Shown here piece after piece: positions 38,301 to 47,960 of a DNA stretch of 64,000 nt. The DNA lies in the NCBI RefSeq assembly GCF_001696455.1, contig NZ_MAUJ01000001.1:124001-188000 (forward strand), read 5' to 3'. The notes beneath the pieces were generated by a model. It saw nothing but the letters and a program-made list of their open reading frames with translations, had not been told where the DNA came from and did no database searches. The DNA is from Pseudoalteromonas luteoviolacea. GTDB taxonomy: Bacteria; Pseudomonadota; Gammaproteobacteria; Enterobacterales; Alteromonadaceae. The number at the start of each line of letters is the position of its first letter. The stretch's first letter is position 1. A program made the position numbers and the translations under genes.

Positions 38301-39779
38301 CAACCTTTGGTTGCAATACCTCAAGTCGTGATGATGTCCGTTCCAGGTCAATCGGCGCCTGTTGTTTACACAGCAGACGCAAGGGCTGGATCAGTTGCGA
38401 GTCTAACGCCAAGTCGAATGTCCGAGTTTCAGGTCACATTGCTGACGGTGAACTACAACAGAGTGGGCCTGATTGCAAAAGATGAGTTTGGTAACCCTGT
38501 GGCTGATGCTGAAATTAAAGTGATATCACCGAAGTCAGATTCGGGTATTGAGATATTGCCCGGTCGGATTAATGGGGCTCAGTTGAGTGGCAACCGCACT
38601 GATGAACGAGGCATTTGGCTAGGCTCTGTGAGTGTAGGTAATGTGATCCCGACAATCGATGAATTTGGTCAAAGAGATACACCGGGGCTTGCACAAACAT
38701 ACAAACTTGTTTTACAAGTCGGCTCACACATGATTGAGTTTGACCTAGATATTGATATGGGGCCAAGGCTGGTGGCTGAGAAGTCAATCATCAATGAATT
38801 AGTTGGCCAGCCAGTCAAAGAAGCGCTGTTATTTAAACCACATGCATTCACCCGAGATCTAACTAAGTTACCAGTGACTTCTGACAAAGTATTGTGGGCA
38901 GATGTCTATGAGCTAATTGAGGATGGTACGGTCGAGGGCTATCACTGGCAAGGCCCCCAAACCATGTATGTATACAATGATATCAACCGCATACAAGACT
39001 TTTCTCAAATTGTGCCCACGGGCCAAAAAGCAGAGGAGATATTCTTTAGTGTATTAAATCAAGAAGAAATCGGCACTGAAATCGAGGCGGTTGATAGTCG
39101 ATTAGTGTGTACGGAAAATACCAGTAACTTAAGATGCCGAGCACCGCTATACACGCGTTCATACATGCACAGAGCGGGTGCCGTGAAAGTCACCAGTGTG
39201 GGTGATTACAATCCTAGAAAACCGATTATTGTCAAGGCTTTGGTGCCAAGCTACACGCATGGCGTGGCTGTAGGTGCATCTCAAGAAAGGCCAAATATTG
39301 GTACTTGGATAGATGTGGTCTATGAGCGCACTGTCAAAGACCTAACTGGTTATGTGTATCTTTATCCAGAAGCGGTGAGTTTATCCTTTGTGGCGGAAGA
39401 TGTTTTTTCTGGAGCTAACCAAGATACAAGCATTTATCCGGGGATTAAAAAAATGAGTGGCATCGACTTGTCCAAGTTAGAAATTACGATGCCAAATGGG
39501 GATGTTGTAAACGGTACTAATTTAAAAGATACCATCAAGCTGGCACAAGCGCCTAATTTTGCACAAATCTGGCTAGAGCATCACAAAATAGCAGAGGTAA
39601 ATGATGCAGTACTCGAAACGAGTCCTCAGCATTTCCAATTAATTTACGAGCCAAAAGCGTCCGAACTTCAATCAGGTAGCAATACCTTTACGCTAAGCAT
39701 TTCTGATTCAGCTGGTAATGCTACGCAAGAAGTAAGCTGTTCGTTTATTTACCCCACATCGATTCAATGTCAGGAGTAG
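35379..39779 (+). CDS. Giant matrixin-type (M10-like) zinc metalloprotease with multiple beta domains
   Basis: 1466 residues, signal peptide ending PVLAGS. The catalytic domain (about 20-230) has HEIGHCLGLDHS (His187, Glu188, His191, His197) and the Met-turn SVMYP. After it come, in order: a carboxypeptidase-regulatory-like domain (about 232-345); a duplicated module of about 2 x 85 residues (365-545, KKGLNYFGYP ... GEGYLV, then RKGLNLVSVTCP ... GMAIEV); an IPT/TIG-like domain (about 548-630); a PPC-like beta-sandwich (about 640-750); invasin/Big-1-like Ig domains (about 760-1130); and an unassigned C-terminus. It is presumably secreted or displayed and cuts extracellular protein. The duplicated module recurs in the giant protein encoded next. 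Confidence 0.85.
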   Translation: MKIANWICRLCTLAAFPVLAGSPQWIINESNQMVPLRWHQDLLPYQWHLNEAGYAAVEFATLEQRLQQAFSAWQSLPDSNVEFVYRGTTLETGRGLGSRLSPFIDGINIVSFSNGEMEFAQDVLAVCATSWFYSDIVINEDNHDLDGDGNGDIPHGVYPAGTIFDADIFFDGAKAFSEQKIHNVALHEIGHCLGLDHSSFEYSVMYPGSDNDLERGAKLKMDDIATLTSYMGDDDSKQHYGTIQGKVVDGVSGNTINGAHIYAINSETLEKVVGTYSVNGGGYRLHVPLGKYFLKIEPLDASHAGLEAEQLTSMIGVPDSTFFEREYFDAAESSYEAGTEEPKLFEVTPGSKTENIDFYINKKVASEFGFSLKKGLNYFGYPQKVPFGLTSHDLLRQLSEFIGVNRIERFNRETGGFEFAFMLDGKPQGIQFDIQEGEGYLVSSETDGELLFPGETHCHAFELRKGLNLVSVTCPPANFDSYQFLSTLGPKTKVESIRYYDATTKTHLETRYQDTQVIGDKFDISHGMAIEVRMLLDSGVFELSKKEVAAPIINHISPGVALPNDYVLISGQGFIADVGKNVVLLGEQRLAVQSASHNTLLAQLPSDIAKGDYQLSVTSNELTSNEVTLVVENQHINEASDGASQLLSGMKVNGAIQTLGEQDVYTFVALAGSKLNLQLTPVDSEPKLSLQLMTPKGGLLLKRDANTPASTVSVQNFTLQDTGIYTIVVSAQTIGNYQLSFDIDAPQGAARTSILQGDLQTAVRGTELQQPILLLLTDKRGQPVANADVVISQKAPSSQLSAVLTRDGVAASSHHALRASDFSGDVYLETLKSDNYGMVAVNAVVPDLVENFQLLISVPGFPEIKPVLMHVKVISAPVAKVLIDKTEQNCGSLCPVGAELPEPWQATFQDADGNGIEGVPVEWIVVSGGGKLGVESGSTDKKVIRTETDAQGQVKVYHKLGEKLHLNDDASDLSQPLVAIPQVVMMSVPGQSAPVVYTADARAGSVASLTPSRMSEFQVTLLTVNYNRVGLIAKDEFGNPVADAEIKVISPKSDSGIEILPGRINGAQLSGNRTDERGIWLGSVSVGNVIPTIDEFGQRDTPGLAQTYKLVLQVGSHMIEFDLDIDMGPRLVAEKSIINELVGQPVKEALLFKPHAFTRDLTKLPVTSDKVLWADVYELIEDGTVEGYHWQGPQTMYVYNDINRIQDFSQIVPTGQKAEEIFFSVLNQEEIGTEIEAVDSRLVCTENTSNLRCRAPLYTRSYMHRAGAVKVTSVGDYNPRKPIIVKALVPSYTHGVAVGASQERPNIGTWIDVVYERTVKDLTGYVYLYPEAVSLSFVAEDVFSGANQDTSIYPGIKKMSGIDLSKLEITMPNGDVVNGTNLKDTIKLAQAPNFAQIWLEHHKIAEVNDAVLETSPQHFQLIYEPKASELQSGSNTFTLSISDSAGNATQEVSCSFIYPTSIQCQE

Positions 39780-39786
39780 GGATACG

Positions 39787-42024
39787 ATGAGATTCAAGTT
39801 ATTAGCTGCGATAGTTTTATATTGGTTGCTGTTTTCAGTTGTATCTGCGGCTGAGTTAGTTAAGTCGAGTGTTAAAACATCTGATGTCAGCACGCGATCT
39901 TTTATTGTTGCTTGGTCTGCGCCAAATGATACGCAGGGCACAGTGCACGTGTATTTGGACCCAAAAGGCGAAGTGCCTTATGACCACGCGCATAACGTTC
40001 CTCAATTCATCTATGCTGACAATGAACACATCAAACAAGTTATGCAAGCGCAAGGACTGTTTAGAACGCGGGTTCATGGCTTAGCGCCAGATACACACTA
40101 TTATTTTCGTATTCAACAAGAAAATACTGATGGGACGAGCCAGAGTTTGCCTCAAAATGGGCCTCTTTTTCATGTAAAAACAATGGCACGGGAAAACGTC
40201 GTGTTAAATGATACATTAGCGGCGTATATAGAAAGAAAAAGTGAACAAAGCTCACAAGGCAGCTTAGTTTATTTTCAATTTCCAGACGGGGCCTACCCTT
40301 TATCCCATATTGTGGGTGACTCATTACCAGAAAATATGGCAGCGGTAAGCTTGTCAAATGTCGCCAATCACGAACAGCACATTCAGTTGCTTCAAAGCAA
40401 TGTAAAGATCAAGGGACATACCGCCAGTGGTTTGTCTAACGAATCATACACGCTAGCAGAAAACTCACAGGTTGGGCGATTACAGGTTATTCCTTACCCG
40501 CTGTTTATTGATGAAGTCAAAGATACTGACTCAGATGGTATTCCAGACTGGTATGAACTGGAAAACGGTTTGAATATACACGTCAATGACGCAGCATTAG
40601 ATTTGGACAATGATGGCTTATCCAACTACGAAGAGTATACGTTGGGAACAAAATCGAATTCGTCAGACACCGATGGCGATGGACTGAGTGACTATCAAGA
40701 GGTAAAGGTTGCTGGCGTGTCTGCAACAAGTGCCGATACAGATAACGACGGCTTGTCTGATTATGAAGAGCTTTCTGTGTATAAAACGGATGCGCTATCA
40801 GCGGATACAGATGGAGATGGTTTCTCTGATTCGGATGAAGTTAAGCAAGGGTTTGATCCAAAAAACGCTCAAGAGCACCCACCTTACACGGATGCTGACA
40901 ATGATGGCGTTGCTGATCGTGTAGACAATTGCCCCGCACTTGCTAACTCAGATCAGCGAAATTCTGATGATGATGTACTAGGGGATGCTTGTGACGATGA
41001 TGATGACAATGACGGTATAAAAGATTACAAAGATAATGCGCCTTTAATAGCAAACCCTGAGCAAAAGGACAGTGACGCTGACTTAGTGGGGGACATTGTT
41101 GACAACTGTCCTCTACATGCTAATCCGCATCAAAATGACAATGACTTAGACGGTTTGGGCGATGAATGTGACACGGACGATGATAATGACACCGTATTAG
41201 ATTACAAGCAGTTAGGTGAGCCATCAGACCGCGCATTACGCTTGTATGGTTTACGTAGCGTGACAAGTACCAATCTTCGTTTCGCTAAAAATGCCAAGGC
41301 TAAGCTGCACTTTGTAAAACAATCGCTGAGTGATAATCAGCAGTTTTTACTTGGTGAGTTTGATTTAAGTCTCCACAAATATAAAACATACCCACTCACA
41401 CCGGAGCAACAAGCGGTGCAAGGTCAGTTATTGGTGGTGTTAGATGCTGATAATTGTGAATGTGTGATTGTGAATCAGCCCTATAGTCAGCTTACCTTAG
41501 AAACATCAGAGCAGACTTTAGCAATTCGACTGCCGAGTCATATACCGACTCAAGGCAAAGTTTTATTTATGACTGCGTCGGATGGCTCAGCGTATTCAGC
41601 TTATAGTTCATCGGATCATACTAAGCTGCTTAATCTGTTACTCGCGGGTAGTGCTTTTGTGGCCGATGACAACTGTCAGTTTACGCCCAATCGTGATCAA
41701 CTTGACAGTGACTCAGACGGTAAAGGTGACGCGTGCGATATATCGCCACAAGACTTAGACGGCGATGGCATTTTAAATGTGAGTGATAACTGTCCAGAAA
41801 TTCATAATGAAGACCAACATAATATCGATGGTGATGAGTTTGGCGATGCATGTGATAGTGATATGGATGGCGATGGCATAGACAATGACATCGAAATAAA
41901 TACGTTATTTACCGACCCTAAAAACCCCTATTCTTGGTCGAACACAATAACAGATGGCGAAGCGATTTTGACAATGACGGTGTTAGCAACGCACAAGAGT
42001 TGGTACAAGGTAGCGACGCATTAA
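39787..42024 (+). CDS. Giant surface protein, N-terminal ORF: fibronectin-III-like and thrombospondin type 3 repeats
   Basis: 745 residues as read. Signal peptide ending VSAAE. About 25-140 is a fibronectin-III-like domain (STRSFIVAWSAP ... LAPDTHYYFRI). About 245-478 and 632-715 are acidic thrombospondin type 3 / calcium-binding repeats with many D-x-D-x-D-G-[IVL]-x-D units (DTDSDGIPDWYE, DTDNDGLSDYEE, DNCPALANSDQ). The last 20 residues depart from this pattern, while the +2 frame resumes it at once (SDFDNDGVSNAQE). The real gene therefore continues into the next ORF and is split by an apparent one-base loss near 41963. AGGAG lies before the ATG. It is probably calcium-stabilised and cell-surface exposed. 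Confidence 0.85.
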   Translation: MRFKLLAAIVLYWLLFSVVSAAELVKSSVKTSDVSTRSFIVAWSAPNDTQGTVHVYLDPKGEVPYDHAHNVPQFIYADNEHIKQVMQAQGLFRTRVHGLAPDTHYYFRIQQENTDGTSQSLPQNGPLFHVKTMARENVVLNDTLAAYIERKSEQSSQGSLVYFQFPDGAYPLSHIVGDSLPENMAAVSLSNVANHEQHIQLLQSNVKIKGHTASGLSNESYTLAENSQVGRLQVIPYPLFIDEVKDTDSDGIPDWYELENGLNIHVNDAALDLDNDGLSNYEEYTLGTKSNSSDTDGDGLSDYQEVKVAGVSATSADTDNDGLSDYEELSVYKTDALSADTDGDGFSDSDEVKQGFDPKNAQEHPPYTDADNDGVADRVDNCPALANSDQRNSDDDVLGDACDDDDDNDGIKDYKDNAPLIANPEQKDSDADLVGDIVDNCPLHANPHQNDNDLDGLGDECDTDDDNDTVLDYKQLGEPSDRALRLYGLRSVTSTNLRFAKNAKAKLHFVKQSLSDNQQFLLGEFDLSLHKYKTYPLTPEQQAVQGQLLVVLDADNCECVIVNQPYSQLTLETSEQTLAIRLPSHIPTQGKVLFMTASDGSAYSAYSSSDHTKLLNLLLAGSAFVADDNCQFTPNRDQLDSDSDGKGDACDISPQDLDGDGILNVSDNCPEIHNEDQHNIDGDEFGDACDSDMDGDGIDNDIEINTLFTDPKNPYSWSNTITDGEAILTMTVLATHKSWYKVATH

Positions 42025-45000
42025 TACCCAATATTCGTTTGGTGAGAGGAAATAACTACGTCTATTTCCCTTTCGAGTTATTACAGCAAGCGAAGGTTTC
42101 GGGGCTAAGTCATGTATTACGTGAGCATGGTGATGTGAGCCGAATTGCCACTATTGATATATCAGGAAATATCGAAAAAGAGTATTCCTTTGATGGAGAA
42201 AAGTGGGCAGGTGAGGACTTTAATCTCACTATGCATCAGGCGTTAGTCGTGCAAAGTGCTAACCAAGCCTTGATTGAAACTACCAAAGATAATATCTGTC
42301 GTCCTGTTGACCTCAAAGCTGGGGTAAATTTTACAGCCTTACCTTGTAGCACAGCGACTTATACAGCTTTTGAGTTTTTAAAGGAATATGGGCCAGATAA
42401 AATTAAATCGATCACGTCTATTGATACTGAAACTGGATTACATCAAACCGCATTATTTGTTGATGATGAACCTGCTGGTGAAGATTTCTTCTTAGCTGTG
42501 ACGGAAGGTTATCAAGTGGAGGTTATATCGCCATTCACGACCAAATCGCATCAGGTAAGTAAGCATGGTGTCAGTATTAACAATCTTGAACAATTGCAGG
42601 TCGTTTCTACTTCATCTGTTGAGGTGAGTGGCTACATAGATACCTTGTCAGGGCTTGTGATGATTAACGGAGAAGCCGTTGAAGTGGTGAATGGTCGCTT
42701 CAGCTTGCAAGATTTCACCTTACAAGAAGGTGAAAATAGGGTGGTTATCTCAGGGCGAGATCAAAATGGTTCACCGATTTTCTATGAATTTACAATAAAG
42801 TATGCAGAGCCACCTCGTATTTCATTGGTATCTCACCAACAAGACCAATTGGTTTTTGCTAAAGCCGTGACGATTGCAGGGCGATATGACAATGCAACGA
42901 GTATTACGGTTAATGAGGTACCCGCGAACTTACAAGGAGAGTACTTTGCTGCATATCCAATTGAACTTAAAGCAGGTGACAATACCATTAAAATAGTGGC
43001 CACTGGTAAATATGGTGTGCGTTCAGAGCAAGTGATTTCGCTTCGTAGCCAACCTCGTTCTGTGACTTTGCCCGCGGCGACGAATGTGGACCTCGATCTA
43101 CTTCAGTCGGTCATGTTTGACAGAGTTAAAGAGGCGAAAATTCCGTCTCATGTGACTTTTTATGGTAAAGAACAGACATTAAAAGGTGAATATTCTTCAT
43201 GGAACAGCATCTACCCAGATATGCAAAAGGTTGGGTATTTGGTTTCGTTTAGACACGTGATTTCAGAGAATGTACCTGGTGTGCGCATTAGTTTTAACAC
43301 GACCAGCGTGGACCCTAAATATGGTTCTGAACAGTTTGGTGTGCCTATTGAAGTTAACAATGCGTTCGGCACTTTAAAGTACATAGAAGAAGCATGGCTA
43401 AATCTAACCACCATAAGAGAAGGTGGCGGTGCTGTGATGGTAGTGACTTCTCATCAAGATGGTGACGATGTCTCTTCTTCGAACACACGGTTCCAAGGCT
43501 ATGTTATTGAAGCTGAATCATTAATTTATCAGGGAGTCAACGTGCCCCTTGACGATGGGTATTTTGATATACCAATCACCTTGGAAGCGGGCCGTAACTA
43601 CTTAGAGTTTGAATTGATCCGCCAAGGGAATCGCAGTAAAGAAACGTACAGGCTCGACTATTATCCTCAAAACAGTGTGGACATTAAAGTAACCTCACAT
43701 GGTCATAATCAGCACGTGTCTGGCAATGAAATCTTTTTGCAAGGGGTGATTTCAGAAGAGGGGGCTGTCGTAAAGGTAAATGGTAAAAACGCGGTGTTGA
43801 ATGGGAAGCAGTTCTCGATAACCTTACCAATTACTGAAGGAGAAAACTGGCTGACAGTAGTGGCGCAACATCAAGGACAAAGTACGCACTACAAGTTAAA
43901 AGTTCATCAAAACGATATCACGGCTCGCTACACCAACTTGATTGATAGAGCGCGTTTATTTACAAATTGGCCAACGATTAACATCGCGACAAATGGTGAA
44001 TTAAAGCGTGCAAGAATTAACAATGGTCGCTGGATTAATGCCTATGGTGAAAGCGATGTGTCTATTGCTGTCGAGTTTTACAGTGAGATAAAAGAGGGCC
44101 GCAACGTACTGACTACGGAATTGGAGTTCACCGATGGGCGAATTCAGAAATTGCTGGGTATTGTGCATTATGATAAGCGAACTTTGAAACTTAAAGTTTT
44201 ACAACCGGATACTGTACGCGCATCTTTCACGATGGATAATGCGCTTTTTAGTAAAGCAAAAACATTTCGATTTGACCTTGGCTGGGTGCGCAGCAAAAGA
44301 CGAGGATTGTTTCAGGCGCCTGTACCGGATGGTGCGTCTTCACGCTATGGTGCCTATGGCCACATCAGCAATGGTAAAATCGTAGAAGATCTTGGCGTGG
44401 ATGAACTCAACCGCCGCACAGTCATTTTGGAGTTTGAATATGAAATATTCCAACGTTTGGTTGAAGTGGGAGATGTCTCAGACGTTGCAAATCCCATTAG
44501 TGCCTTTGATGAACAAGACAAGGTACTTCACTACCAAAAGTTCAACTATTTTGCCCAATATGTAGATATTTCAGAACAGCCTAAAGTTTATATCTGGAAC
44601 CATGCTGAGCAGGGGAACGTATATTCTACGAGTACTTCGGTTGTGGCAAGTGTTGCCAATTTTATCCCCTCAAAAGCAAAACTTAATGGTCGAGGTATCA
44701 GGGTACAGCGAAGCACATTAAATAATGGATTCAATGAGTACCTACTGTTATCTGGGCGTGTAGATGCTTCAGAAAAACAGTATAAGCTAGAGGTATTTAA
44801 CGCAAACGGGGAGTCGATTAGTAAAGAGTTTAGGCTGGAATATACGCCATTTGTTTATACGTTAGCACCGGGCGAAGTTTTTAATAATAACTATTTAGAC
44901 GAAATTATCACGTACTATGATCCGGGGAATGTATGGTCACAGGCGAGAATCAACAAAAATAATGACACAGTTAACATGTCGTCGTTTATTCAAACGATGT

Positions 45001-47945
45001 CAGGGCAAGTTAACAACGACGGCATTTTTATCGGTGATGTACGTTATGGTGTAGAAACCAACGCTGGTGGAGCAACGGTCGGTGCACAACGCATACACCA
45101 CTACCTAAATGTGCCAGATAATCAATCAGTGATACAGCACGACAGACGCTATATTAGCTTTGTTGATGTATTAGCAAATACGCAAGCGGCACCGGAGATT
45201 GAGGTTATTTCGCCGCGGCCAAATAGCGAAACGTATTACCCTGTGGTTGATGTACAAGTGAAAACACCAAATGACCACTTTGCAAAGGTGTATATCAATG
45301 GCGTGCTTGCAGAGCAAAGTTATAGCGCATTAGCAGTAAGTTATGATGTAGAAACTTATCAATATGTAAAAATGCCTCTTCAACTTGGCGAAAATCAAGT
45401 GTCAATCAAAGCGCATTCAACACTCAATGACCAAGTGTCTGAGCGCACCTACCGATTTACTCGTAAAGCTATGCCGTTACCAGTGTTCACAGTAACCAGC
45501 CCCCGCCAAAGTGAGGTATTCAAAATTTATCGTGCAGGTGACAAGAACATCGTGATCGAAGGGACGATTGATCAAAGTATTCCTGTGAATGAGCTAACCA
45601 TAGATGGTGAACGTGTATCTCAAATGAGTAGTGGCCAGTTTTTCCATCACGCTGATTACTCGCAAGGGGAGCATCAAATCGTAATAAGTGCTCGTAATGA
45701 TGCTGGTAAAACAGAAAAAGTTGTACGATTCTCAATTGAGTATGGAAGCCCTAACCTGACGATTGAGATGCCAGAGTCTCTAAATCAAACCACCACCAAT
45801 GATTATGTCTTCATCATGGGTTCTGTGGAAGATTTAACTGCGTCGGTGACAGTCAATGGTTCCGCTGTTCAGGTTGACCCAGAGTATGGCAATTTTAGAT
45901 TGGAGTATGCGCTTAATGAAGGCATGAATGTCATCGAAATCGTTGCTGAAAATGACTTTGGGAAAAGTCAAAAAACCCTCAATGTGAATCGTGTTGTAGC
46001 GACTAAGTCTCATATTTCAGTTGCTCGAGATGAATCAGTTGATAGCGAGTTTGATCTTGTCGCTACCGCAGAAGCAATTTCGCAAACATCAAGGTTTAGA
46101 TTTAGAGAAGCACAAGAAGCGCCTTGGGGTGTGGAAGTCGATTTCAGATACAAAACAATGAAAGGGACGCCCAGAGATACGATTGTGTTTATGTACAATG
46201 TGTGGGTACGTGACTTGGTGCAGCCGGGTGTTTACACCGTGCCTATGATTGTAGAATTGCTCAATTCTAGCGGGGAAGTGATCCACACTGGCCGAGTAGA
46301 TATTGTGGTGTATGTTGAAGTGCCCCGATTAATCTTAGAGCTGGATAATCTAGCGCAAAATCAACAAATTCCTACAGTTCGATTTACCGTTACGGGTTCA
46401 GTGAGTGACTCTGGCGCAACTCTGCGGTTCGATGGCTCCTTGGTCGCGCTAGACAGCCAAGGTCGGTTTGAGCATGAGTTACAATTAAATGAAGGGTATA
46501 ACCAAATTGAGGTTATAGCGACAACACAGCATCAAGAGATTTCGCAAAAGTACCAAGTCAACGTATTGGTTTCAGAATTGAGGTTATCCGTAACAAGCCC
46601 TGAGCAGGGGGAGACTCTGTCGAACAACACTGTCACATTTAGCGGGACGGTAAATGACCCTCTTGCAAACGTCACAATCAATGGTTTAGCGGCGCAAGTC
46701 TCTGCGCAAGGGCAATTTTCAAAGCAGTTGAAATTCTTTGAAGGCCAACATCAAGCGACGGTTCGTGCCGATAATGGCTATCAGGTTCAATCGCAAGTGA
46801 TCAACTTTGAAGTGTTACCACAGCCCTTAACTTTAACGGTATCAAGCCCTCAAGATGATAGCTTAAATGAAGATGGGCGTGTCATGGTAGCGGGTCAAGT
46901 TTCTCACCCGACAGCAAAAGTCAAAGTCAATGGCCTTGGAGTTAACGTGGATGATACGGGGCATTTTTCGAAGAGGATTAATCTGTTTGCCGGCGAGCAT
47001 TCTTTGCAAATAAGTGCGACCTATGGGGAGCAAAGCGTGAAGGAATCTCGTTTAGTGCGTGTGAGTTCAGCCACATCTGAAAATGTAGTAGAGGTACTAA
47101 AAGGCGGCGAAAGCGTGGTGAGAAGCCTCCATATCGACATGAATGAAGCTCAAATGTCGGCATTGAAATCATATACTTACACATTGTCCAACGAGTATAC
47201 GGGCATCAACTTCAAAATGGTCAATGTTTACTGCTCGGGCAACGGTGGTGGTTTTGATTTTAAGTTTGAGGTCGCTGAGGATGTGACGGCTGATAGCTAT
47301 GCAACCGATCTGTCTATCGTGATGAAAGATGGCGCTAATCAAGTTATTTCAACGCTTGTTACGCCAATGACAATCAAGGTGGTTGAAGAGTCTATTGGGT
47401 TGGTGGTGTTGACGCCTAAACCGAATGAAGTATTCAACTCAGAGCGTGTCATCGTCACGGGTCAGGTTGATAAGGCCGCTGCATCCGTTTTGGTAAATGG
47501 CAATGTTGTGAGTGTAAGTGCAGATGGCTCATTTACGACTGAGCTCACTTTGGCCAATGGTGTGCATTCGGTCATTGTAGAAGCGACATATGGTACGCAG
47601 CGCGAAGCGGTTGAAGTACCCATAGAGGTTGATTCAAATGCTTCCGTTGAAGTCGTCAACTTAGCAGTAGGGCAGAGCCAAGCGCTCGCCATTGATGTGA
47701 GCGCTGATAGCCAAGTTATGTCACAAGTGCGCAATTTATCCAGTCAATTCTCTCAAATGCCAGCGGGCTTGAGTATACAAACCAGCAATGCCAGCTTTGT
47801 CGATCAACATACATTACGTGTGAACTACGAGATCTCAGCTTCTCAAGTGATTTCAAGAGCAGACGTCGACTTCAACATCATTCTGCGTGATTCAGCACAA
47901 AACGAGGTGTTTGTGCACCCTGTGACTTTGAGGATTAACCCTTAG
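41934..47945 (+). CDS. Giant surface protein, C-terminal ORF: shared duplicated module and about twelve Ig-like repeats
   Basis: 2003 residues as read, but the first dozen codons before DFDNDG are probably not translated as such. This ORF has no signal peptide of its own and continues the thrombospondin-type repeat of the preceding ORF. About 32-200 is a duplicated module (RGNNYVYFPF, then KAGVNFTALPC ... GYQVEV) matching the one in the neighbouring protease. The rest is a string of Ig-like/glucodextranase-B-like repeats with the pattern V.VNG..V.....G.F...I.L.EG.N.I.V.A....G. I count about twelve, between residues 220 and 1900. Joined, the protein would be about 2,710 residues. No sortase, RTX or autotransporter C-terminus was seen. 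Confidence 0.8.
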   Translation: MVEHNNRWRSDFDNDGVSNAQELVQGSDALIPNIRLVRGNNYVYFPFELLQQAKVSGLSHVLREHGDVSRIATIDISGNIEKEYSFDGEKWAGEDFNLTMHQALVVQSANQALIETTKDNICRPVDLKAGVNFTALPCSTATYTAFEFLKEYGPDKIKSITSIDTETGLHQTALFVDDEPAGEDFFLAVTEGYQVEVISPFTTKSHQVSKHGVSINNLEQLQVVSTSSVEVSGYIDTLSGLVMINGEAVEVVNGRFSLQDFTLQEGENRVVISGRDQNGSPIFYEFTIKYAEPPRISLVSHQQDQLVFAKAVTIAGRYDNATSITVNEVPANLQGEYFAAYPIELKAGDNTIKIVATGKYGVRSEQVISLRSQPRSVTLPAATNVDLDLLQSVMFDRVKEAKIPSHVTFYGKEQTLKGEYSSWNSIYPDMQKVGYLVSFRHVISENVPGVRISFNTTSVDPKYGSEQFGVPIEVNNAFGTLKYIEEAWLNLTTIREGGGAVMVVTSHQDGDDVSSSNTRFQGYVIEAESLIYQGVNVPLDDGYFDIPITLEAGRNYLEFELIRQGNRSKETYRLDYYPQNSVDIKVTSHGHNQHVSGNEIFLQGVISEEGAVVKVNGKNAVLNGKQFSITLPITEGENWLTVVAQHQGQSTHYKLKVHQNDITARYTNLIDRARLFTNWPTINIATNGELKRARINNGRWINAYGESDVSIAVEFYSEIKEGRNVLTTELEFTDGRIQKLLGIVHYDKRTLKLKVLQPDTVRASFTMDNALFSKAKTFRFDLGWVRSKRRGLFQAPVPDGASSRYGAYGHISNGKIVEDLGVDELNRRTVILEFEYEIFQRLVEVGDVSDVANPISAFDEQDKVLHYQKFNYFAQYVDISEQPKVYIWNHAEQGNVYSTSTSVVASVANFIPSKAKLNGRGIRVQRSTLNNGFNEYLLLSGRVDASEKQYKLEVFNANGESISKEFRLEYTPFVYTLAPGEVFNNNYLDEIITYYDPGNVWSQARINKNNDTVNMSSFIQTMSGQVNNDGIFIGDVRYGVETNAGGATVGAQRIHHYLNVPDNQSVIQHDRRYISFVDVLANTQAAPEIEVISPRPNSETYYPVVDVQVKTPNDHFAKVYINGVLAEQSYSALAVSYDVETYQYVKMPLQLGENQVSIKAHSTLNDQVSERTYRFTRKAMPLPVFTVTSPRQSEVFKIYRAGDKNIVIEGTIDQSIPVNELTIDGERVSQMSSGQFFHHADYSQGEHQIVISARNDAGKTEKVVRFSIEYGSPNLTIEMPESLNQTTTNDYVFIMGSVEDLTASVTVNGSAVQVDPEYGNFRLEYALNEGMNVIEIVAENDFGKSQKTLNVNRVVATKSHISVARDESVDSEFDLVATAEAISQTSRFRFREAQEAPWGVEVDFRYKTMKGTPRDTIVFMYNVWVRDLVQPGVYTVPMIVELLNSSGEVIHTGRVDIVVYVEVPRLILELDNLAQNQQIPTVRFTVTGSVSDSGATLRFDGSLVALDSQGRFEHELQLNEGYNQIEVIATTQHQEISQKYQVNVLVSELRLSVTSPEQGETLSNNTVTFSGTVNDPLANVTINGLAAQVSAQGQFSKQLKFFEGQHQATVRADNGYQVQSQVINFEVLPQPLTLTVSSPQDDSLNEDGRVMVAGQVSHPTAKVKVNGLGVNVDDTGHFSKRINLFAGEHSLQISATYGEQSVKESRLVRVSSATSENVVEVLKGGESVVRSLHIDMNEAQMSALKSYTYTLSNEYTGINFKMVNVYCSGNGGGFDFKFEVAEDVTADSYATDLSIVMKDGANQVISTLVTPMTIKVVEESIGLVVLTPKPNEVFNSERVIVTGQVDKAAASVLVNGNVVSVSADGSFTTELTLANGVHSVIVEATYGTQREAVEVPIEVDSNASVEVVNLAVGQSQALAIDVSADSQVMSQVRNLSSQFSQMPAGLSIQTSNASFVDQHTLRVNYEISASQVISRADVDFNIILRDSAQNEVFVHPVTLRINP

Positions 47946-47960
47946 TGTTGGAGGTTAACA

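Noticed and set aside
40520..41220. Low-complexity Asp-rich DNA as a tandem DNA repeat or CRISPR-like array
   Set aside because: The repetition is at protein level (calcium-binding thrombospondin type 3 units) with varied codons; there are no identical DNA repeats with spacers.
41934..41964. ATG at 41934 as a genuine independent start for the 2003-residue ORF
   Set aside because: No signal peptide or ribosome-binding site, and the downstream sequence continues a repeat begun in the upstream ORF; a frameshift explains it better.
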